This document shows positions 9,185-18,117 of a stretch of DNA of 64,000 nt, piece by piece. The first letter of the stretch is position 1. Each line of letters starts with the position of its first letter. The translations under genes and the position numbers were made by a program. Below the pieces are notes generated by a model. The model was given only the letters and a program-made list of their open reading frames with translations, had not been told where the DNA came from and searched no databases. Where the stretch lies: positions 1 through 64,000 of the forward strand of contig NZ_AAXW01000021.1 of NCBI RefSeq assembly GCF_000169335.1, read 5' to 3'. Origin of the DNA: Crocosphaera chwakensis CCY0110 (GTDB lineage: Bacteria; Cyanobacteriota; Cyanobacteriia; Cyanobacteriales; Microcystaceae).

Positions 9185-11173
9185 ATGGCTACAAAACAAC
9201 TGACCTTGGTGTTAGCCGATACTGATGGATCTTCAAAAGACAAGCTTGGAATTGATCTAACTAACCTAGACTCACTTTTAGAGAAATATAGTAAGAATTT
9301 GACCCCTTACCCGAATGCCGACTATAAAATTATCAAAGACGATGAGAGTTTAGTCACTGCGCTAAAAGAGCTAGAGACTCACACTGTAGTCGGATTAGAC
9401 ATAGAAACTACTGGACTTGACCCCCACACATCAGAAATTAGCCTAATCCAGATAGCCGCACCAAACCGCCCGGTTATCCTTATCGAGTTCAGAAGTATCA
9501 CTCATAAGGAATCACTCAGACGGTTTATTGAACACCATAAAATTCCGAAAGTAGGGCATAACCTAGCCTTTGAGATTCAATTTCTGACAAAGCATCTGGG
9601 TATCAATCCCGTAAAAACAGCGTGGATTGACACAATGCTAATGGCTCAATTATTAGCAGCTGGGCTACCACCTACCCTTGAAGATGATATAAAAGCAGGT
9701 GTACTACCAATTCCGAATCTGAATCAGTCGATCAAGAACAAGAAAAAGCTCAAACAAGAACTCAATCGTAACCTACCTGGCAGTTACAGTCTGATGAGAG
9801 TAGCAGCAAGAGAGCTAGGCTACAGCTTGGATAAATCACTACAAGTTTCTGATTGGGGAAAGCCATTAACCCAAGAACAATTACAATATGCTGCCAATGA
9901 TGCTGCTGTGGTACTCCCTCTAAGAGACACATTCCGAAGTAAAATCATTGAAAATCAATTAGCAGATGCCATTCAAGTAGAACTAGGAGCATTAGCTAGA
10001 GTTGCTCAAATGGGGCTTATGGGGATGGGTCTTGATTTGGATCGATGGGGTGAATTAGCCAAAGAAATAGAAACAAGGAGAGAGGATGCTGCTAAGATCG
10101 CTTGTGAGGTTTTAAAACCAGACCACGCGCAGTTGAACTTATTTGGAGGAGAAGCGTCAATTAATCTTGATTCTAACGAACAGGTGATCGCTGCGTTAGC
10201 TCGGTTAGGAATCCATACGAATAGTACCAGTAAAGACACCCTCGATAAACTCTCGGAAAATCATCCAGAAGTATTCACCATTATTGAGTATCGACATTGG
10301 TCGAAAGCTCACAGTAGCTTTGGAGAAAAACTACCTACTTTTGTCAACCCTGTGACCCATCGTATTCACCCGAATGTAAACCAGATGCGAGCTGCTAGTG
10401 GACGGTTTTCGTTCTCTAACCCTAACCTACAGCAAATTCCTAGAGAACGACAGTATCGTAGCTGCTTTGTCCCTGCCTCAGGCTATAAACTGATAATTGC
10501 TGATTATTCCCAGATTGAATTGAGGATAGCTGCTGAGATTGCCAATGATTCGGTGATGATTGATGCGTATTGTAACGAGAAAGACTTACATCGACTTACA
10601 GCCGCTTTGGTATCGGGGAAACCGCTTGATGAAGTAACCAAGCAAGAACGGCAACTAGGAAAAGCTGTCAATTTCGGTCTTATCTACGGCATGGGTGCTA
10701 CTAAATTGAGGATTTATGCTGAAACTAACTATGGCGTGAAGATGAGCATAGAAGAAGCGCAGCGCTTTAGAGATAACTTCTTCAAAGGCTACCCAGGACT
10801 TCATCAATGGCATCAAGATACTGCGTTTAAGTTACGGACTACGAAAGTAAAAGACATACGCACTCTGAGCGGACGGCTACGACGATGGAAAGATGAACCT
10901 CCGTTAACCTCTCTGTTAAACACCCCCGTTCAAGGAACCAGTGCCGATATCACAAAGCTGGCATTACATAAATTGAATACGGATCTTGATGAGTTAGGGG
11001 GCTTTCCTATTGTGGTCGTTCACGATGAAATTGTCCTTGAAGTTCCAGAGGTTCACGTCGCCGAAGGAAGTACCATGCTTGAAGAAGCTATGATTTCAGC
11101 GGGGAAACGATTTCTCAAATCGGTTCCTGTTGTCGTCGAAGCAACGATCGCCGATACTTGGGCAGAAAAGTAA
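9185..11173 (+). CDS. polA: Family A DNA polymerase with 3'-5' exonuclease domain
   Basis: This is a 662-residue polymerase. Residues 60-260 form a DEDD 3'-5' exonuclease (GLDIETTGLDP near 70, VGHNLAFEIQFL near 120, YAANDAAVVLPL near 238). The polymerase domain has motif A (IIADYSQIELR near 438), motif B (RQLGKAVNFGLIYGMG near 488) and motif C (VVVHDEIVLEV near 611). The N-terminal 5'-3' flap exonuclease of chromosomal PolA is absent, as in phage and plasmid enzymes. The ATG has GAGGTTTTAACA before it, nearly the same leader as topA. With the Rep protein, topoisomerase and clamp it forms a backbone replication set. Confidence 0.93.
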   Translation: MATKQLTLVLADTDGSSKDKLGIDLTNLDSLLEKYSKNLTPYPNADYKIIKDDESLVTALKELETHTVVGLDIETTGLDPHTSEISLIQIAAPNRPVILIEFRSITHKESLRRFIEHHKIPKVGHNLAFEIQFLTKHLGINPVKTAWIDTMLMAQLLAAGLPPTLEDDIKAGVLPIPNLNQSIKNKKKLKQELNRNLPGSYSLMRVAARELGYSLDKSLQVSDWGKPLTQEQLQYAANDAAVVLPLRDTFRSKIIENQLADAIQVELGALARVAQMGLMGMGLDLDRWGELAKEIETRREDAAKIACEVLKPDHAQLNLFGGEASINLDSNEQVIAALARLGIHTNSTSKDTLDKLSENHPEVFTIIEYRHWSKAHSSFGEKLPTFVNPVTHRIHPNVNQMRAASGRFSFSNPNLQQIPRERQYRSCFVPASGYKLIIADYSQIELRIAAEIANDSVMIDAYCNEKDLHRLTAALVSGKPLDEVTKQERQLGKAVNFGLIYGMGATKLRIYAETNYGVKMSIEEAQRFRDNFFKGYPGLHQWHQDTAFKLRTTKVKDIRTLSGRLRRWKDEPPLTSLLNTPVQGTSADITKLALHKLNTDLDELGGFPIVVVHDEIVLEVPEVHVAEGSTMLEEAMISAGKRFLKSVPVVVEATIADTWAEK

Positions 11174-11184
11174 TCCAACCAATT

Positions 11185-11208
11185 CCTAGCATTTGGCTAG
11201 GTTTTTTT
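11185..11208 (+). terminator. Terminator of polA
   Basis: CCTAGC and GCTAGG form a stem followed by seven T, 12 bases after the polA stop. It marks the end of the left backbone block. Confidence 0.8.
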
Positions 11209-11354
11209 CGTGTAGAATGACAATAAAGTTGGAAACTTCCTGTAATTCTTTCACTGACTAAACTATAGGCAATTATCTTATGCCGAACTCAGGTGATCAG
11301 GCTTTGCCTGTTATTCCTTTGTGGTTGGATAGAATTTATCTTAAAATGTAGTCA

Positions 11355-11388
11355 AAAAACGCTAGAGATGAGCTTAACACTCATCTCT
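11355..11388 (-). terminator. Terminator of the folE transcript
   Basis: AGAGATGAG and CTCATCTCT form a nine-base perfect stem. On the minus strand it is followed by GCGTTTTT. It lies 21 bases beyond the folE stop and closes the zinc island on this side. Confidence 0.75.
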
Positions 11389-11408
11389 AAGAGTGGCACG
11401 CAAATCGA

Positions 11409-12065
11409 TTAACGCAACCTAGGATTGTGTTGAATCAAACTCATAAACTCCTGACGGGTTTTAGCATCATTAGCAAATTCCCCTCTAAGCGCACTGGTGG
11501 AAGTCCAAGAACCAGGTTTTTGCACCCCTCGCATTACCATACACATATGAGTTGCCTCTACAACCACAGCCACTCCTTTCGGTTGCAATAATCCTTGAAG
11601 TGCATCTGCAATCTGTGCGGTAAGGCGTTCCTGTACCTGCAAACGTCGTCCGTACATTTCACAAATACGAGCAATTTTTGAGAGTCCAATAACCTTACCA
11701 TCGGGAATATAAGCAACATGAGCGCGGCCGAGAATGGGTAAGATATGATGTTCACAGGAACTAAATAGGTCAATATCACGAACTAAGACCATTTCATTAG
11801 CATTTTCATGAAAAACTGCCCCATTTAGCAGTTCGTCTAACGATTGATGATAGCCAGAAGTCAAAAATTTAAGGGCTTTGACCACTCGTTTTGGCGTATC
11901 TTTCAAACCTTCGCGATCAGGATCTTCTCCTAATCCTAACAGTAAAGTCCTTACCGCTTGGCGCATCTCCTCCTCAGAGACAGGAGGCTGTTGTGTGGTC
12001 GTTAATGACGGCAATTTATTATCGATTTTATTAACTGGATTGGGTTCGGACTGAGCTAAGGTCAT
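11409..12065 (-). CDS. folE: GTP cyclohydrolase I, zinc-regulon paralogue
   Basis: This 218-residue enzyme converts GTP to dihydroneopterin triphosphate, the first step to folate and pterins. FolE1A hallmarks are present: CEHHILPILGRAHVAYIP, GLSKIARI, QERLTAQIADAL, and VVVEATHMCMVMRGVQKPGS. The zinc ligands (Cys and His of CEHH and the Cys of HMCM) are kept, so it is not a zinc-free type. The ATG at 12065 lies 14 bases after the stop of a COG0523 gene, so the two are probably one transcript. Zur-controlled folE copies beside COG0523 genes are known in cyanobacteria; the presumed logic is a dedicated pair in which the chaperone loads scarce zinc. Confidence 0.92.
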   Translation of the reverse strand: MTLAQSEPNPVNKIDNKLPSLTTTQQPPVSEEEMRQAVRTLLLGLGEDPDREGLKDTPKRVVKALKFLTSGYHQSLDELLNGAVFHENANEMVLVRDIDLFSSCEHHILPILGRAHVAYIPDGKVIGLSKIARICEMYGRRLQVQERLTAQIADALQGLLQPKGVAVVVEATHMCMVMRGVQKPGSWTSTSALRGEFANDAKTRQEFMSLIQHNPRLR

Positions 12066-12079
12066 AGTGTTGAGTTAAA

Positions 12080-13039
12080 TTAAAGGGTAACAGAGGTAGC
12101 TAAGCAGTTATTTAGCTGTTGGCGGAGTTTATCGGCATCTAAATGACGACCGATAAAGACTAGCTGGTTCACAGGAGTATTAGACCAGGGTTCGGACTTG
12201 ATATCGTTGCGCTGTCCGCAGAGTTGGAAAATGTGACGTAATTGGCTTCCTGCAAACCAAACAATTCCTTTGGCACGAAATACTTCTAGGGGAAGTCCTT
12301 CGTTTAAAAACTTTTGAAATTTATAAACATCAAAGGGTTTGTCGCTTTGAAAAGACAGGGACATAAAGCCATCTGTTTTGAGGTGATGAGAATGATGGTG
12401 ATGGTGTTGTTCTTGAAAGCTATCTGTGTTAGTTAAACTCACATCCAAGATTAAAGGTAACGGGACTTGGGCGTATTGGGTATGGATAATTCTGGGATTC
12501 TTTTTAACAGAGGCAATGTAGCTTTCTAATGCGGTTAGTTGTTCGTTATTTGCTAAATCAGTTTTATTCAATAAGAGAATATCTCCATAGGCAATTTGTT
12601 TAAACGCTACCTCACTATCAAAGTGTTCTGGGGTAAAGGTTTCTGCATCAATCAAGGTAATAACTGCGTCTAAGCGCGTAAAATACCGAAAATCTGAACC
12701 AATAAAAGTCAAAATAATCGGTAAAGGGTCAGCTACCCCCGTCGTTTCGATAATCAAACGATCTACTTTTTCTTTCCTGGCTAAGATTCGTTTTACGGCT
12801 TCTACCAAACCGTCATTGATAGTACAGCAAATACAACCATTGCTCAACTCCACCATATCATCCTCGTAAGAAACTAAAAGTTGACCATCAATATTGATGT
12901 CACCAAACTCGTTAACCAAGACTGCAACTTTTTGATCAAGGTCATTTTGCAGAATTTGATTGAGTAAGGTGGTTTTTCCACTACCGAGAAAGCCGATAAT
13001 GATGGTAACTGGTAATCCTTGCTGGTTAATCTCTGACAT
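12080..13039 (-). CDS. COG0523 GTPase, putative zinc metallochaperone 1
   Basis: This is a G3E-family P-loop GTPase of about 319 residues. It has a Walker A GFLGSGKTTLL near 14, the metal-binding NGCICCTINDGL near 68 (CxCC), ETTGVADP, LLLNKTDL, a histidine cluster HHHHHSHH near 213, and a CobW C-terminal domain with FRAKGIVWFAGS. The family moves metals into client proteins. A TTG 15 bases upstream is in frame, but I prefer the ATG at 13039 because homology starts just after it. The 3' neighbour folE is the likely client or partner. A weak palindrome AACGATAATCGTT lies 44 bases upstream. Confidence 0.9.
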   Translation of the reverse strand: MSEINQQGLPVTIIIGFLGSGKTTLLNQILQNDLDQKVAVLVNEFGDINIDGQLLVSYEDDMVELSNGCICCTINDGLVEAVKRILARKEKVDRLIIETTGVADPLPIILTFIGSDFRYFTRLDAVITLIDAETFTPEHFDSEVAFKQIAYGDILLLNKTDLANNEQLTALESYIASVKKNPRIIHTQYAQVPLPLILDVSLTNTDSFQEQHHHHHSHHLKTDGFMSLSFQSDKPFDVYKFQKFLNEGLPLEVFRAKGIVWFAGSQLRHIFQLCGQRNDIKSEPWSNTPVNQLVFIGRHLDADKLRQQLNNCLATSVTL

Positions 13040-13082
13040 GACGAAGAGAAGCAATTGCCTTTACAAAAGTTAATTATACTAT

Positions 13083-13095
13083 AACGATAATCGTT
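13083..13095. promoter_or_regulatory. Weak Zur-box-like palindrome
   Basis: AACGATAATCGTT is symmetric and sits 44 bases upstream of the COG0523-folE pair. It shares the GATAATC core but lacks the outer bases of TGATAATNATTATCA, so it is a doubtful Zur site. Confidence 0.4.
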
Positions 13096-13172
13096 CTTAA
13101 ATTTTTCAGAATTTTAAGTTTCTCATGCTGGCTATTCTTCCTGAAACTGGAGTAGACTTCAGGAAAAGTATG

Positions 13173-14213
13173 TCAAGGGAGTAAATTAAGTAAACTAAAT
13201 CGATGTGGAATATCTACCTTGACTAAGCATTCATTAAGCTGTTGTTCAATTAATGATTTATCTAAATTACGCCCGATGAAGACAAGTTCGTTTTTTGGAT
13301 GGGTTGTCCAATCATCCGCTTGGAGATCATAGCGAGGTCCACTCAATTGAAAAATATGTCGAGCCGGACTTTCTAGAAACCAGAGTATCCCCTTAGCGCG
13401 AAATATATTATTGGGTAATTGTTCAGATAAAAAATGTTCAAATTTCTCAATTTCAAAAGGGCGATCGCTTTGAAAAGAAATAAAATTAAAGCCATCGGTT
13501 TCTAAATGATTATTAAAAGCAGATTTGTTACGTCTAAACTCAGAAATCTCAGTTTTATAGGTATCTGTTTGAGTTAAACCAATATCTAAAATTAAGGGTA
13601 AAGGAACTCTACCATATTGGCTTGGTAAAATTCTAAATCCTGGTTTAATATCTTCAATAAATGCTTTTAATTCATTAAGTTTATCTTCAGTTGCTAAGTC
13701 AATTTTATTTAAAATACCCATATCACCGTATCTAATTTGGCTTAAAGCAGCATCACTATCAAAATGGTTGGCATCAAAAGCCGCTGCATCAACAACTGTG
13801 ATGATAGCATCAAGACGAGTTAAAAACTTTAATTCTGTTCCTAAAAAAGTCAAAATAATCGGTAATGGATCTGCCAATCCTGTTGTTTCAATAACTAAAT
13901 AATCTACTTTTTCTTCTCTTTCTAAAACTCGATAGACAGCATTAACTAAACCATCATTAATAGTGCAACAAATACACCCATTATCTAATTCTATCATATC
14001 TGAATCCACTGAGATGAGCAGTTGTTCATCAATATTAATATCCCCAAATTCATTAACTAATACTGCTATTTTCAAGTTGTCTTTATTCTGTAAAATTTGA
14101 TTGAGTAAAGTCGTTTTGCCACTCCCTAAGAAACCAGTAATGATAGTGACTGGCATTCCACTTTTCGGTAAGGCTGGCAAAGCATCGGACAGGGTGAAGT
14201 TTAGACGAGTCAT
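13173..14213 (-). CDS. COG0523 GTPase, putative zinc metallochaperone 2
   Basis: This is a 346-residue G3E-family GTPase with GFLGSGKTTLLNQIL, the CxCC motif NGCICCTINDGLV, ETTGLADPLP and a CobW C-terminal domain (FRAKGILWFLESPARHIF). It lacks a long histidine run and has only single histidines in the linker near 230. It is close (by eye 85-90 percent) to the 346-residue copy at 28404-29444, showing a recent duplication. It is transcribed divergently from thrS with two Zur boxes in the gap, a pairing also known in Anabaena. The ThrRS paralogue is the plausible client; that is inference. Confidence 0.92.
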   Translation of the reverse strand: MTRLNFTLSDALPALPKSGMPVTIITGFLGSGKTTLLNQILQNKDNLKIAVLVNEFGDINIDEQLLISVDSDMIELDNGCICCTINDGLVNAVYRVLEREEKVDYLVIETTGLADPLPIILTFLGTELKFLTRLDAIITVVDAAAFDANHFDSDAALSQIRYGDMGILNKIDLATEDKLNELKAFIEDIKPGFRILPSQYGRVPLPLILDIGLTQTDTYKTEISEFRRNKSAFNNHLETDGFNFISFQSDRPFEIEKFEHFLSEQLPNNIFRAKGILWFLESPARHIFQLSGPRYDLQADDWTTHPKNELVFIGRNLDKSLIEQQLNECLVKVDIPHRFSLLNLLP

Positions 14214-14243
14214 AGTCTTAAGTTAATTCGTTTCGGGATATTT

Positions 14244-14286
14244 TGATAATGATTATCAATTTACGCTATTATGATAATGATTATTA
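14244..14286. promoter_or_regulatory. Two Zur boxes between COG0523 and thrS
   Basis: TGATAATGATTATCA (14244-14258) is a perfect 7-1-7 palindrome, and TGATAATGATTATTA (14272-14286) differs at one base. They lie 31 bases upstream of the minus-strand COG0523 start and 17 bases upstream of the chosen thrS start. Confidence 0.85.
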
Positions 14287-14302
14287 TTACAATAACTTAC
14301 CA

Positions 14303-16177
14303 GTGGTCAGCCAATTAACTCAATCTCCCTTACAAATCGCCAACCCAGAACAATTAGAACGCATTCGTCACACTTGCGCCCACGTTATGGCAATGGCAGT
14401 ACAAATCTTATTTCCAGAGACAAAAGTTACCATTGGTCCCACGACAAATACGGGTTTTTATTACGATTTTGATCGCCCCGAACCGTTTGCCCCTGAAGAT
14501 TTGAAAAAAATTACCAAGCAAATGCGCTTTATTATCAAAGCTAATTTGCCGATTATTCGTGAAGAGATTACTAGAGAAGAAATTAAAGCCGAAATCGAAC
14601 AGTTAGGGGAACCTTATAAACTAGAGATTTTAGATAGCATTCCTGCAGGAGAAACCATTACTCGTTACTATATTGGCAGTCCCGACGGTGGTAGATTGCC
14701 CAATGTAGGAGAAAAGCTCAAAGGTGCTTTACCAGAACCTTCTTTGATTAAACCTGTCAAAATTCCTGCTACAGTATCTTGGTGGGATCTCTGTGCCGGA
14801 CCTCATATTAACTATACAGGGGAGATAAACCCCAATGCTTTCGCCCTAGAAAGCGTAGCAGGGGCATACTGGCGTGGAGATGAAACCAAAGCCCAATTAC
14901 AACGTATCTATGGGACAGCTTGGGAAACCCCCGAACAATTAGACGCTTATTTAAAGCAACAGGAAGAAGCTAAACGCCGAGATCATCGCAAACTAGGAAA
15001 AGAGTTAAAACTGTTTAGCATTCAAGAAGGTGCGGGTGGCGGTTTGGTATTTTGGCATCCTCGTGGTGCAACCATGCGCTACATCATTGAAGATTATTGG
15101 CGTAAAGCTCATTTAGATGGAGGTTACGAACTCCTCTATACCCCCCACGTTGCTAATTTAGAATTGTGGAAAACATCGGGACATTTTGACTTTTATCGGG
15201 AAAATATGTTTGATTCGATGGATATCGAGGAACAAGCTTATCAAATCAAACCGATGAACTGTCCCTTTCACGTTTTAACTTATAAAAATGACCTCCATTC
15301 CTATCGAGAATTCCCATTGCGTTGGGCAGAATTAGGGACAGTCTATCGCTACGAACGTTCTGGGGTTCTACATGGTTTAATGCGAGTACGGGGTTTTACT
15401 CAAGATGATGCTCATATTTTCTGTTTACCCACACAAATTGCCGCAGAAATTCTGGGTGTACTCAATTTAACAGAAAAGATTCTTTCGGATTTTGGGTTTA
15501 AAGACTATGAAGTTAATCTTTCTACTCGCCCAGAGAAGTCAGTGGGGACAGATGAAGGTTGGGAATTGGCAACTCAAGCTTTAGTAGAAGCGTTAAATAG
15601 CAAAAGTTGGGAATATATTGAAGATAAGGGAGGCGGTGCTTTCTATGGTCCTAAAATCGATATCAAAATTAAAGATGCCATTGGACGTACTTGGCAATGC
15701 TCTACGATCCAGGTAGATTTTAACTTACCAGAACGCTTTGACATGGAATATGTCGCAGCCGATGGTTCTCGTCAACGTCCGATTATGATTCATCGGGCAA
15801 TTTTTGGGTCTTTAGAGCGTTTTTACGGAATTTTAATCGAAAACTATGCAGGGGATTTTCCTTTATGGTTAGCACCTATCCAATTACGTTTGTTACCAGT
15901 TAGTGAAGCACAAAGAGAATATGGGGAAACTGTCGTTGCTACGCTAAAAGAGGCTGGTTATCGGGTAGAAATAGACTGCACCGGTGAACGTTTGGGCAAA
16001 CAAATACGTAAGGCCGAACTAGAAAAAATTCCTGTGGTAGCCATCGTTGGAAACAAGGAAGTTGAAACTCAAAGTTTGAGCATTCGTACTCGCCAACAGG
16101 GAGATATTGGTACAATGGATTTGACTGAGTTGAAAAAGAGTTTAGATGATGCGATCGCTAATAAGGCTAATATGTAA
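14303..16177 (+). CDS. thrS: Threonyl-tRNA synthetase without TGS domain, Zur-linked paralogue
   Basis: From the GTG at 14303 this is 624 residues. The frame is open further upstream, but that region consists of the two Zur boxes, so I chose the GTG. The protein begins directly with the editing domain (HTCAHVMA, later CAGPH), so the N-terminal TGS/N1 domain of usual ThrRS is missing. The class II core follows, with the catalytic zinc ligands still visible as Cys in MNCPFH, His in DDAHIF and His in IHRAIFGSLERF, then an anticodon-binding domain. It charges tRNA-Thr. A zinc-repressed ThrRS2 of this build is described in Anabaena. It still appears zinc-dependent. Confidence 0.93.
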   Translation: MVSQLTQSPLQIANPEQLERIRHTCAHVMAMAVQILFPETKVTIGPTTNTGFYYDFDRPEPFAPEDLKKITKQMRFIIKANLPIIREEITREEIKAEIEQLGEPYKLEILDSIPAGETITRYYIGSPDGGRLPNVGEKLKGALPEPSLIKPVKIPATVSWWDLCAGPHINYTGEINPNAFALESVAGAYWRGDETKAQLQRIYGTAWETPEQLDAYLKQQEEAKRRDHRKLGKELKLFSIQEGAGGGLVFWHPRGATMRYIIEDYWRKAHLDGGYELLYTPHVANLELWKTSGHFDFYRENMFDSMDIEEQAYQIKPMNCPFHVLTYKNDLHSYREFPLRWAELGTVYRYERSGVLHGLMRVRGFTQDDAHIFCLPTQIAAEILGVLNLTEKILSDFGFKDYEVNLSTRPEKSVGTDEGWELATQALVEALNSKSWEYIEDKGGGAFYGPKIDIKIKDAIGRTWQCSTIQVDFNLPERFDMEYVAADGSRQRPIMIHRAIFGSLERFYGILIENYAGDFPLWLAPIQLRLLPVSEAQREYGETVVATLKEAGYRVEIDCTGERLGKQIRKAELEKIPVVAIVGNKEVETQSLSIRTRQQGDIGTMDLTELKKSLDDAIANKANM

Positions 16178-16221
16178 TAGGCGTTTGATAAGTTCGTTAA
16201 ACTGAGAATCAGCTTGTCAAG

Positions 16222-16605
16222 ATGAAGGAGAAACAGTTGGTGAAAAGGCTCAAGTTAAAAGATGTCTGTCAAGTTAAATGTGTTAATACCGATTTAGTCG
16301 CTGAAGTCGCTCAAATATTACCCAATGAGTCAATTTTAGAGGAAGCTTCTATCTTATTCTCAGCTTTATCGGATCAATCTAGGTTAAAGATTCTTTATGC
16401 TTTGAGTAACACTCCTGAACTTTGCGTCTGTGATATAGCAGCTTTGCTTAATGTGAAAGTTGCATCAGCTTCTCATCATTTGCGAAAATTACGGGATCTT
16501 AAGATTCTTAAATATCGAAATGACGGAAAATTGGCTTATTATTCCCTAAGAGATCAGCGTTTAGCGAGTATTCTTCATCATAGTCTTCAAGAAATTGTTC
16601 CCTAG
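16222..16605 (+). CDS. ArsR/SmtB-family metal-sensing repressor
   Basis: This is a 127-residue winged-helix repressor. The core has FSALSDQSRLKILYAL, the metal motif ELCVCDIA in the alpha-3 helix, and the recognition helix VASASHHLRKLRDLKIL. An N-terminal CQVKC adds thiols, as in CadC/ZiaR-type alpha-3N sensors. The alpha-5 end (DQRLASILHHSLQEI) keeps Asp and His candidates of the SmtB zinc site, but spacing is not canonical. It precedes a CDF-like transporter with an inverted-repeat operator between them, so it most likely represses that exporter until metal is in excess. The inducing metal (Zn, Cd or Co) cannot be told by eye. Confidence 0.88.
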   Translation: MKEKQLVKRLKLKDVCQVKCVNTDLVAEVAQILPNESILEEASILFSALSDQSRLKILYALSNTPELCVCDIAALLNVKVASASHHLRKLRDLKILKYRNDGKLAYYSLRDQRLASILHHSLQEIVP

Positions 16606-16642
16606 CCCTGATGATTACATAGTTTAACATTTGCTTGATCGT

Positions 16643-16682
16643 TTGAATGTTTTACATTAACATTCTAATATTCATTTGAATG
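16643..16682. promoter_or_regulatory. Putative ArsR/SmtB operator
   Basis: TTGAATGTT (16643-16651) faces AACATTCTAA (16659-16668), and ATTCATTTGAAT follows at 16670-16681. These overlapping inverted repeats resemble the TGAA-N-TTCA operators of SmtB-type repressors and lie 30 bases upstream of the CDF start. Confidence 0.6.
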
Positions 16683-16711
16683 TTAGAGTTGTGACTGAGA
16701 GGTTAAAGAAA

Positions 16712-17338
16712 ATGGGAGATTGTTGTCAACAGAAGGGGTGCGAGTTAGCACAACTGAGAAAAAGCCAGAGTAAAGTGCTTTGGAGCGTTCTCGTTATCAA
16801 TGCGGTTATGTTCATCGTAGAATTAGGGGGTGGAATTCGAGCAAATTCTCTCTCTTTGACGGGAGATTCGCTGGATATGTTGGGCGATGCCTTAGTTTAT
16901 GCGAGTAGCTTGTATGTTCTTCATCGCAGTCGTCAAGCCCAAGCCCAAGCAGCCTTTCTCAAAGGAAGTATTATGTTCTTATCCGCAGTTATTGTCTTTG
17001 CGAGAGCGAGTTACGAACTTTTTACCAGAGTCCCCCCAGAACCAAAATTAATGACTATTGTTGGAATTGCAGCTTTAATTGCTAATTTAATCTGCCTTTG
17101 GTTATTAACTAAGCATCGTCGTGATAACCTCAATATGTCTTCTGTTTGGCTTTGTTCTCGTAATGACATTATTGCTAATACCTCGGTTTTAGGCGCATCA
17201 GCGTTAGTCGCTTTAACAGGTTCTTTTATTCCTGATTTTCTGGTAGGACTGCTAATTACCTTTGTTTTTGCCCAATCAGCCAGCAAAGTTTTATCCCAAT
17301 CATGGAGAGCATTACAGGCAGAAAATGTTGAATTTTGA
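16712..17338 (+). CDS. CDF-family cation efflux transporter
   Basis: This is a 208-residue membrane protein with about six hydrophobic segments, shorter than typical CDF exporters and without the long cytoplasmic domain. The N-terminus carries CCQQKGC. The metal motif SLTGDSLDMLGDA in the second segment and CSRNDIIANTSVL in the fifth match CDF site A positions. An upstream in-frame ATG at 16676 lies inside the operator, so I start at 16712. Paired with the ArsR regulator it is probably zinc or cadmium export. Export inside a zinc-acquisition island is notable; no Zur box precedes it. Confidence 0.8.
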   Translation: MGDCCQQKGCELAQLRKSQSKVLWSVLVINAVMFIVELGGGIRANSLSLTGDSLDMLGDALVYASSLYVLHRSRQAQAQAAFLKGSIMFLSAVIVFARASYELFTRVPPEPKLMTIVGIAALIANLICLWLLTKHRRDNLNMSSVWLCSRNDIIANTSVLGASALVALTGSFIPDFLVGLLITFVFAQSASKVLSQSWRALQAENVEF

Positions 17339-17539
17339 GTTATTATGATAGATGATCATTGTTGAGATTGATTTAGAGTTGTAATGATTTCAGCGAACGG
17401 CTATACAAAGTGAAATATGTTATTGTCTTTATGGAAAATCTATTAGATTATTATTTCCAAGCTGACAATGATAATTATAATTCTTGCCAAGATTTGATAT
17501 AATTACCTCTTGTTAAATTTAGATGTCCCCTAAGTAAAA

Positions 17540-18094
17540 ATGTTAACTATTGGAACACAAAAAAGCGATCGCATCACCACAATTACTAATACAACTTGGG
17601 CTGAATATATTAGTTTAAATTTGCCCAGTAAACGAGTTTCATTTCGCAATGGAGTTATTACTATTGTGTCCCCAGGACGTAACCATGAATTAATTGGTGA
17701 TTATGTTAGGTTGATTATTTTGGCGTATTGTCGTAAAAACAATATGGCACTGTTTTCTTACAATCAAACGACTCTTAAGGAAGAAGGAAAAGAAGGGAAA
17801 GAACCTGACGTGGCTTACTGTTTTGAGATAGACAAGGATAAGCCAGATTTGGCAGTAGAAATAAATCTAACATCAGGGAGTATCGACGATTTAACTAAAT
17901 ATCAATACTTAAAAATTCCTGAAGTTTGGCTATGGGAAAACAATAAAATTAGATTCTTTGTCTATCATGATTCAGGATATTTAGAATTAACGATAAGTAA
18001 GTTTCTGTCTAAGTTAAACAGCGATCAGGTTACAACAATTGTCAATAGTTGTTTTGGTAAAAGTGTTTTAGAAGTCGAAAAATATTTCTCTTAA
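17540..18094 (+). CDS. Uma2-family (DUF820) restriction-endonuclease-like protein
   Basis: This is a 184-residue member of the Uma2 family, very abundant in cyanobacteria. It has the PD-(D/E)xK-like core EPDVAYCF then DLAVEINLTSGS, followed by YLKIPEVWLWEN. The physiological role of the family is unknown. A degenerate TGATAATTATAATTC 57 bases upstream is too weak to call a Zur box. No link to zinc metabolism is evident; it looks like accessory cargo. Confidence 0.85.
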   Translation: MLTIGTQKSDRITTITNTTWAEYISLNLPSKRVSFRNGVITIVSPGRNHELIGDYVRLIILAYCRKNNMALFSYNQTTLKEEGKEGKEPDVAYCFEIDKDKPDLAVEINLTSGSIDDLTKYQYLKIPEVWLWENNKIRFFVYHDSGYLELTISKFLSKLNSDQVTTIVNSCFGKSVLEVEKYFS

Positions 18095-18117
18095 AACTTA
18101 TTTTAAAAACAACAAAA

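Noticed and set aside
11409..12065. FolE as a zinc-independent replacement enzyme
   Set aside because: Cys and His zinc ligands of the FolE1A type are all present, so it is a paralogue rather than a zinc-free substitute.
14243..14302. Upstream extension of thrS with a start at 14243
   Set aside because: The extra 20 codons are encoded by the two Zur boxes and have low-complexity Tyr/Asn/Asp residues; a GTG at 14303 with homology right after it fits better.
14303..16177. ThrRS paralogue as a zinc-free enzyme
   Set aside because: The Cys, His, His zinc ligands of the catalytic site are visible.
17469..17483. Zur box upstream of the Uma2 gene
   Set aside because: TGATAATTATAATTC matches only the left half well, and the downstream gene has no zinc link.
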